This document shows, piece by piece, positions 21,990 through 27,523 of a stretch of 27,523 bases of DNA. How positions within the stretch are numbered: position 1 is the first letter of the stretch; each line of letters starts with the position of its first letter. The translations under genes were made by a program, and so were the position numbers. Under the pieces are notes generated by a model that saw only the letters and a list, made by a program, of their open reading frames with translations, ran no database searches and was not told the origin of the DNA. Where the stretch lies: positions 1 to 27,523 of the forward strand of contig JBBQSD010000079.1 of the NCBI GenBank assembly GCA_038214135.1. Reading direction: 5' to 3'. The DNA is from JANLSE01 sp038214135. Lineage in GTDB: Bacteria > Chloroflexota > Chloroflexia > Chloroflexales > Roseiflexaceae.

Positions 21990-22072
21990 GTTTATAGGAA
22001 CGCAACAATTTATACTATCGATAGGTTGCAATCCGTTGCGATACACGATCACTCACGAACTCTGGGAGAGAT

Positions 22073-22756
22073 ATGTTACAGCGTCGTCGAAATACAGCCA
22101 CAGGTCAATCAGTTGTCGAACTGAGCCTGATTCTGGTGCTTGTGGTCATGGCCTCCTTGCTCATGTTGAACAGCCTTGGTGTTAATCTACAGAGTATCTA
22201 TTGTCGCGCAGCATCGTCGCTTGGCAGCTCTTCCTGTGAACATCTGCTGAGTGATGATCTGGCGAGCCTGAATGGCTGGCAGGTGGTCAGTGGTACCTGG
22301 ACAAATACCGGAGGCCGATTAAATGGTGGGCCGGGCGAAGGGCGCGTGTTCAAAGATCTTAATGCGAGCGACTACGTCGTTACTGTGAATGCCGCTAACC
22401 TCAAACAAGGCAATGGCTATGGAGTCTTCTTTCGCACCAGCAATCCAACACGGGTGAATGGCTATTCGTTTCAATACGATCCTGGCGCAAATGGCATGCT
22501 GATACGCAAGTGGGTCAATGGTAACGAGATCAATCCACCAATTGCCTATGCATCGGCCCCGAACTACAACTGGTATGGCCCGGATCGGCAGGTTCAGATT
22601 GTTGCCCAGGGCAGCTCGATCACGGTAAAAATCGATGGTAAGCAGGTGCTAGCAGCAACCGATAGTACCTATTCTTCTGGCGGCGTTGGCTTTCGTACCT
22701 GGGATAGTACCAGTACCTCGTTTTCTGGCCTGACGGTTGATCGGACAGCACCATAG
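22073..22756 (+). CDS. Pilin/TadE-like N-terminus fused to a concanavalin-like domain
   Basis: 227 aa. Residues 1-37 have the class III signal of type IV/Tad pilins and TadE-like pseudopilins: a basic start, Gly11, Glu at +5 of the mature protein (G-QSVVEL), then a hydrophobic helix LILVLVVMASLLML. Prepilin peptidase cleavage after Gly11 is predicted. C44 and C55 could form a disulfide. From about residue 60 (LASLNGWQVVSGTWTNTGGRL) to the end (GGVGFRTWDSTSTSFSGLTVDR) is a beta-sandwich of the LamG/3-keto-disaccharide-hydrolase (concanavalin-like) type, often carbohydrate binding. The fusion suggests a surface-displayed or fibre-tip lectin, an inference. The ribosome-binding site is GGGAGAG. 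The next gene starts 9 nt after the stop. Confidence 0.75.
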   Translation: MLQRRRNTATGQSVVELSLILVLVVMASLLMLNSLGVNLQSIYCRAASSLGSSSCEHLLSDDLASLNGWQVVSGTWTNTGGRLNGGPGEGRVFKDLNASDYVVTVNAANLKQGNGYGVFFRTSNPTRVNGYSFQYDPGANGMLIRKWVNGNEINPPIAYASAPNYNWYGPDRQVQIVAQGSSITVKIDGKQVLAATDSTYSSGGVGFRTWDSTSTSFSGLTVDRTAP

Positions 22757-22765
22757 GAGTTCATA

Positions 22766-23218
22766 ATGGGAACAGATGCTACGCCACCTACGCCACCGAT
22801 GCCATCGATGGAAGAATATGCCCAAAGCCTTGTGCGCCGCCCGCCAGATCCCAAGCAGCGCCGGTTGATCTGGGTGCTGATCGCCAGCCTGACGGTACTT
22901 GTGGTTGTGTTGGGCCTGGTCAATCTCGTTCAGAGCAATCAATTTGCGGTATTCAGCGGCAATGGCTCAATCTCTGGGATGATCGTTGATGGGAGCGGTA
23001 ATCCAGTCAATGCGGATGTATTTATCGAGCGCAGCACCATCGAGAGTCGCAGTGATAGCACAGGCCGTTTCGCGATCAGTGGTATTCCAACTGGCCAACA
23101 GATCGTCGTGGTCGCCCATAACGGCATGGGCCAGGAATATCCTGTGGTTGTCACCGCTGGCGGTATCACAGATATTGGTATTGTTCGTGTTTCGAAGACA
23201 GCAGTACCTGGCGAATGA
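22766..23218 (+). CDS. Single-pass membrane protein with carboxypeptidase-regulatory-like domain
   Basis: 150 aa. An N-terminal Pro-rich cytoplasmic tail of about 33 residues precedes one transmembrane helix (about 34-55, LIWVLIASLTVLVVVLGLVNLV). The external part (about 68-145), ISGMIVDGSGNPVNADVFIERS, then SDSTGRFAISGIPTGQQIVVVAH, matches the CarboxypepD_reg/SdrB-like beta-sandwich repeat. No catalytic motif is present, so a structural or sensing role is more likely. TAGGAG precedes the ATG, and the gene lies 9 nt after the pilin-like gene, so they form one operon. It could anchor or sense the pilin-like protein outside the membrane; this is inferred from position. Confidence 0.75.
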   Translation: MGTDATPPTPPMPSMEEYAQSLVRRPPDPKQRRLIWVLIASLTVLVVVLGLVNLVQSNQFAVFSGNGSISGMIVDGSGNPVNADVFIERSTIESRSDSTGRFAISGIPTGQQIVVVAHNGMGQEYPVVVTAGGITDIGIVRVSKTAVPGE

Positions 23219-23264
23219 ATGAGCAGCCAGGTGTTGTTCGATTGCTATATGGATGAGGTAATAT

Positions 23265-24479
23265 ATGGCTCCACGCATTTTAGTTGTTGATGATAGCGCC
23301 ATGAATCTTAAGATTGTGGCAGCCTCACTTGCGCCGGCTGGCTATGAGATTGTGCTGGCGCATAATGGGCACGAGGCGTTAGAACGCGCTGCGGCACAAC
23401 AACCAGATCTGGTTATTCTCGATGTCATGATGCCCGATCTCGATGGCTATGAAGTCTGCCGACGCCTCCGGCGGACACCGGCATTCGCACAGCGCCCGAT
23501 TATGATGCTGACTGCCAACGATACCCTGCAGGAACGCATTCAGGGGCTGGAGGCCGGTGCGGATGACTACATGAGTAAGCCGTTCGAGCCAGCCGAACTT
23601 CAGGCGCGTATTAAGGCGTTATTACGCCGTACGATGCCCACACCAGTTGCGCCACTCGCAGCGCAGGGGAAGGTCATCGCCCTGTTCTCACTGCGTGGCG
23701 GTATTGGCGTCTCCACACTTGCCGCCAACATGGCGGTTGGGCTTTCGCAACTCTGGGGTTCATCAACTGCTCTGGTTGATCTCGCTTTTGCGAGCGGCCA
23801 GAGCGCACTCTTGCTGAATCTGCCATTACGCAAAACCTGGAGTGATCTTGTTGACCTGCCAATCGAAGAGATTGATAGCGGCATCCTGGATCGGGTTCTG
23901 CTGGCCCACGAGAGCGGTGTTCAGGTACTTGCAACAGGCTCACGCCCAGAGCATCATGAGTTCATTACTGGTGCCCATGTCACGCAGGTCGTTCAGCAGC
24001 TTCGTGAGCGCTTTCCATATGTCGTTCTGGATCTGCCGCACGATTTTCAGGAGACATCGCTGGCAGCATTGGATTCGGCAGATCAGATTCTACTGGTTGT
24101 TGCACCCGAGATCGCTTCTGTATGTGCTGCGGCAGGAGCCATTGATGTATTTCATCAACTGGATTATCCGCCCGATAAGGTAACCCTGGTGCTGAATACA
24201 ACAATTGAGCGTGGTGGGCTGGCGCTCAAGGATATTGAGCAAACCCTCAAACAAACCATCCCATTGACATTGCCATGCGCCTCGGAACTGTTTGTTCGTG
24301 CGCTCAATCGCGGGATTCCCTTGGTGACAGAGCATGCTACCAAACCGCTAGGTGCCATACTTGAGGATTGGGCCTTTCTGCTCAGTACCGAAGCACAGCG
24401 GCGTGAGCGTCCGGCTAATCCCACACCAGCCTGGCAGCGCTTGGCCCAACGTGCCCAGCAACGCCGTACTGCACGATAA
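23265..24479 (+). CDS. Receiver domain fused to a CpaE/TadZ-like MinD-family ATPase
   Basis: 404 aa. The CheY-like receiver (1-120) has D10, phosphoacceptor D53 (ILDVMMPDLDG), T83 and K105, so it looks functional. Residues ~135-375 are a MinD/ParA-type domain like CpaE/TadZ, which positions Tad pilus assembly. The P-loop is L-R144-GGIGVST: both lysines of the deviant Walker A (KGGxGKS/T) are replaced, by Arg and Val. This is in line with several TadZ/CpaE proteins that have relaxed P-loops, but ATP hydrolysis is doubtful. DLPHD matches the Walker B-like region. The upstream pilin-like gene supports a pilus link; the receiver would couple it to the flanking hybrid kinases. The start has GATGAGGTAA upstream. 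Confidence 0.85.
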   Translation: MAPRILVVDDSAMNLKIVAASLAPAGYEIVLAHNGHEALERAAAQQPDLVILDVMMPDLDGYEVCRRLRRTPAFAQRPIMMLTANDTLQERIQGLEAGADDYMSKPFEPAELQARIKALLRRTMPTPVAPLAAQGKVIALFSLRGGIGVSTLAANMAVGLSQLWGSSTALVDLAFASGQSALLLNLPLRKTWSDLVDLPIEEIDSGILDRVLLAHESGVQVLATGSRPEHHEFITGAHVTQVVQQLRERFPYVVLDLPHDFQETSLAALDSADQILLVVAPEIASVCAAAGAIDVFHQLDYPPDKVTLVLNTTIERGGLALKDIEQTLKQTIPLTLPCASELFVRALNRGIPLVTEHATKPLGAILEDWAFLLSTEAQRRERPANPTPAWQRLAQRAQQRRTAR

Positions 24480-24491
24480 GGTACGATAGAT

Positions 24492-27400
24492 ATGACAAGT
24501 GCAAAGCCACCCATTCCTGCAAATGAAGCAGACCGAATAGCTGCGCTCCAATCCTATCAGGTTCTCGATACCGAGGCTGAGGAGGATTTTGATGATCTTA
24601 CTCGCCTGGCTGCTACCATCTGTGGTGTTCCAATTGCGCTGATCAGCCTGATCGACACTCATCGGCAGTGGTTTAAATCGCAGATCGGGCTTGATCTCAG
24701 CGAAACAGCCCGTGATATTGCATTCTGTAGCTATGCGATCACTGAGCCTGATGATATCTTTATTGTTCCAGACGCAGCACTCGATTCCCGGTTTCGCGAA
24801 AATCCACTTGTAACCGGTCAGCCGAACATCCGTTTCTATGCTGGAACTGCGCTTGTCACATCCGCTGGCTATGCCCTTGGCACGCTGTGTGTCATTGATC
24901 GCATGCCCCGCGATCTTTCGCCCGAGTTGCTTGATGCCCTGCGCGTGTTGGGTCGGCAGGTGGTTACGCAGCTTGAGCAGCGGCGGCATATTGCACAGCT
25001 CAAGGCAGCAATCGCTGCTCATGAGGCCAGCGAGCAGCAAGCCCAATCAATGGCCCATGCCGCTAGCCGCCAGGCACAAACCCTGCACCTGATTGATCAA
25101 GTGCGGACGGCATTGGCGCGTGAATTGGATCTGCCACGGGTGCTGCGGATTATTGTTGATGCGATTGCTGAAACATTTGGCTATTCACATGTGAGCCTGT
25201 ATGTCCTACAGGATGATGTGATGGTGCTGCAACATCAGGTAGGCTATACGGATTTAATGACCGAGATCCCAAATACATCAGATATTATTGAACGAGGAAT
25301 CCATGCGAGTGATCCAGCGCTGCTGCCAACGAACCCCGATGTTGTTGCTACTGGTTCCGAGATCGTTGCAGAGGTGTGTGTGCCACTGCTCATGCGCCAG
25401 GCGGTTGTTGGCATGCTCAATGTGGAAAGCACGATCCCTGGTGAATTAACCCACGATGATCGCGATATTTTGGTAACGCTCAGCGATCAGTTGGCCGCTG
25501 CAATCGAGCGTGCCGAACTATATGGTGAACTGCAACAGACGGTCAGTGAGACGCTGTTACTCAATCGGGTGATTGCAGCGGCGGCAGCGATGCGTGAGCC
25601 AACAGAGGTGCTCAGCGTGGTGTGTGCAGAACTTGCTACGGCATTTCATGTTCCACAGGTTGCCTGTGGATTATTTGATGCGGAGCATACCCAGTTGAGA
25701 ATCATTGCTGAGTATCGCGAACCAGATCGCCCATCGGGGCTTGGTGCTGTTATTCCCGTTCTTGGGAATGAGTTGACCCAGGAAGTGATTGCGACACAAG
25801 CACCGGTACAAGTGCCGAATATCGCAACCGACCCACGCACGGCGATTACTGCGGATTTGTATGCGCGCCGCGGAACAGCGGCGATTCTGATCATGCCACT
25901 GTTTAGCCGTAATACGATCATCGGTACGATTGGGATTGATTCGCTTACCCCACGCTGCTTTAGCGATGCCGAACTTGCGCTGGCACAGAGTGTGGCATCG
26001 GCGGTAAGCCAGGCGCTAACCAATGTCGAACTGTATGCTGTTGTTCAGAATGAACTGGCTGAACGAACCCGTACCGAACTGGTATTGCGCGCAACCCACG
26101 AACGAGTCGCTAGTATTCTGGAGAGTATTACCGATGCCTTTTTTACGCTGGATACCAGCTGGCGCTTTACCTATGTGAATCCCGAGGCCGAGCGCTTGCT
26201 TGGCCAACCACATGATGCCTTGATTGGGCATGTCATCTGGGATGTCTTTCCAGAGTCGCTTGGTTCCAGCTTCGAGGAGAACCATCGGCGTGCGATGACC
26301 GAGCGGACGGCACTACAGTTTGAAGCCTACTATGCGCCACTCGAGCTGTGGACAGAAGTGCGCGATTATCCATCGCCCGATGGAATAGCCGTCTATTTTC
26401 GTGATATTAGCGCGCAGAAGCGCTTCTATGCCGAGCTTGTTCGAGCAAAAGAAGCTGCCGAGGATGCAACCAGAGCCAAATCAGAATTCCTGGCCAATAT
26501 GAGCCACGAGATCCGCACACCAATGAATGCGGTGATCGGGATGACTGGCTTATTGCTGGATACGGCACTCAATTCCGAACAGCACGAGTATGCCGAAACC
26601 ATCCGTATGAGTGGCGATTCACTGCTCACAATCATCAATGATATTCTCGATTTCTCGAAGATTGAATCGGGCAAACTCGATCTGGAACAACAGCCATTCG
26701 ATCTACGCGATTGCCTTGAAGCAGCGCTTGATCTGGTGGCACCGCGTGCTGCCGAGAAACAGCTCGATCTGGCCTATCAGATTGCGCCGAATGTCCCACA
26801 CACAATTGTTGGCGATGTGACGCGCATTCGGCAGATCCTGGTCAATCTGCTTTCCAATGCGGTCAAGTTTACCCACAGCGGCGAAGTGGTGGTGTTGGTG
26901 CAGGCAGAGGTGCAGAAGGACGATCTCTATACGCTGCATCTGATGGTTCGTGATACTGGCATTGGCATTCCTGCCGATCGCATGGATCGCCTCTTTCGGG
27001 CCTTTAGTCAGGTCGATACCTCAACGACTCGCCAGTATGGTGGCACTGGGCTGGGCCTGGTGATCAGCCAGCGCTTGTCTGCGCTCATGGGCGGGCGGAT
27101 CTGGGTCGAAAGCCAGCTTGGGATTGGCACCACCTTTCATGTGACCATCCAGGCGCGCGCCGCCACCGCTCCGCCACGTGTCTATCTGCGCGGCATTGTG
27201 CCCCAACTCACCGGCAAGCAGCTGCTGATCGTTGATGATAATGCTACGAATCGGCGGATTCTCACCACACAGGCAGAATCCTGGGGTATGCACGTTCGCG
27301 CTGCTGCATCCGGACCGGATGCACTGGCCTGGATCGCACAGGGTGCGTTGTTTGACATTGCGCTATTGGATATGCAAATGCCCAGAATGGATGGAACCGA

Positions 27401-27523
27401 GTTAGCGCGTGCTATCCGAGAATATCGTACATCTGCTCAACTTCCGCTCATCCTGCTCACCTCGCTTGGGCGGCGTGAGAGTGATCGCGAAGGCGGGCAT
27501 TTTGCCGCCATGCTCACCAAGCC
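24492..27523 (+). CDS. GAF-GAF-GAF-PAS hybrid histidine kinase (runs off window end)
   Basis: At least 1010 aa, open to the edge. GAF1 covers about residues 25-165 (SLIDTHRQWFKS, ARDIAFCSYAI, GTLCVIDR). A coiled coil follows, then GAF2 about 205-340, GAF3 about 357-513 and PAS about 540-647 (ILESITDAFFTLDTSWRFTYVNPEAERLLG). HisKA has H672 in SHEIRTPMN, and HATPase is at about 775-885 (DTGIGIP, GGTGLGL). A receiver begins near 912 (LLIVDDN) with D960 in ALLDMQMPRMDG. The sequence ends in the conserved Lys region (LTKP), so further receiver or Hpt domains may follow. The kinase core is strikingly similar to that of the MHYT kinase at 18432. No transmembrane segment is seen, so it is cytoplasmic. 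It starts 12 nt after the REC-ATPase stop, in one operon. Confidence 0.92.
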   Translation, partial: MTSAKPPIPANEADRIAALQSYQVLDTEAEEDFDDLTRLAATICGVPIALISLIDTHRQWFKSQIGLDLSETARDIAFCSYAITEPDDIFIVPDAALDSRFRENPLVTGQPNIRFYAGTALVTSAGYALGTLCVIDRMPRDLSPELLDALRVLGRQVVTQLEQRRHIAQLKAAIAAHEASEQQAQSMAHAASRQAQTLHLIDQVRTALARELDLPRVLRIIVDAIAETFGYSHVSLYVLQDDVMVLQHQVGYTDLMTEIPNTSDIIERGIHASDPALLPTNPDVVATGSEIVAEVCVPLLMRQAVVGMLNVESTIPGELTHDDRDILVTLSDQLAAAIERAELYGELQQTVSETLLLNRVIAAAAAMREPTEVLSVVCAELATAFHVPQVACGLFDAEHTQLRIIAEYREPDRPSGLGAVIPVLGNELTQEVIATQAPVQVPNIATDPRTAITADLYARRGTAAILIMPLFSRNTIIGTIGIDSLTPRCFSDAELALAQSVASAVSQALTNVELYAVVQNELAERTRTELVLRATHERVASILESITDAFFTLDTSWRFTYVNPEAERLLGQPHDALIGHVIWDVFPESLGSSFEENHRRAMTERTALQFEAYYAPLELWTEVRDYPSPDGIAVYFRDISAQKRFYAELVRAKEAAEDATRAKSEFLANMSHEIRTPMNAVIGMTGLLLDTALNSEQHEYAETIRMSGDSLLTIINDILDFSKIESGKLDLEQQPFDLRDCLEAALDLVAPRAAEKQLDLAYQIAPNVPHTIVGDVTRIRQILVNLLSNAVKFTHSGEVVVLVQAEVQKDDLYTLHLMVRDTGIGIPADRMDRLFRAFSQVDTSTTRQYGGTGLGLVISQRLSALMGGRIWVESQLGIGTTFHVTIQARAATAPPRVYLRGIVPQLTGKQLLIVDDNATNRRILTTQAESWGMHVRAAASGPDALAWIAQGALFDIALLDMQMPRMDGTELARAIREYRTSAQLPLILLTSLGRRESDREGGHFAAMLTK

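Noticed and set aside
22073..24479. A complete Tad pilus operon
   Set aside because: Only pilin-like and CpaE-like genes are present. TadA, TadB, TadC, CpaB and prepilin peptidase genes are not in the window.

Overview
The window reads like a chromosomal segment of a filamentous or gliding Chloroflexota (class Chloroflexia, the Herpetosiphon/Kouleothrix/Chloroflexus neighbourhood). This is an inference from gene style, moderately high GC, large multi-domain sensor kinases, the COG4586/4587/3694 ABC trio and the very dense load of short hairpin and heptamer repeats between genes. No rRNA, tRNA or CRISPR array was seen.

Layout. 1-81 is the start of a minus-strand gene leaving the window. 82-687 is repeat-filled spacer. 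688-2700 encodes a secreted CLCA-like metalloprotease candidate. 2969-3549 is a MazE/MazF toxin-antitoxin pair behind a clear promoter. 3758-4252 is a GNAT. 4308-4608 holds a decayed IS200-type transposase fused to the end of a MITE-like repeat. That repeat also supplies the last codons of a LexA-like repressor (4604-5239, minus), which lies divergent from a two-gene toxin-like/DUF2283 pair (5470-6175). Three GAAC-N4-GTTC/T operator-like sites lie between them.

6399-9046 (minus) is a three-gene ABC exporter operon. 9425-10450 and 10626-11927 are two adjacent beta-lactamase-fold serine hydrolases. 12218-16266 looks like an unusual arsenic/metalloid cluster. It has an ArsR-type repressor transcribed rightward, and leftward a flavoprotein with a 12-cysteine tail, a phosphinothricin-type GNAT and an MFS transporter. 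The two directions diverge from a perfect 44-bp palindrome carrying a symmetrical pair of promoters. 16563-17321 (minus) is an ArsR-HTH/SRPBCC fusion that appears to be leaderless. 17509-18174 (minus) is a pentapeptide-repeat protein.

18432-27523 is a signalling and surface block: an MHYT-PAS-PAS hybrid kinase with two receivers and an Hpt domain, a pilin-like protein fused to a concanavalin-like domain, a membrane-anchored beta-sandwich protein, a receiver-CpaE/TadZ-like ATPase, and a GAF-GAF-GAF-PAS hybrid kinase that runs off the end.

The most distinctive points are: (i) the LexA-like repressor and toxin-like pair sharing operators, with the repressor apparently truncated by a mobile repeat; (ii) the metalloid cluster with the Cys-rich flavoprotein and mirror-image promoters; (iii) the pilin-lectin/CpaE/hybrid-kinase block; and (iv) several families of hairpin and 7-bp tandem repeats that sit at gene 3' ends and in places provide the stop codon or the last residues.
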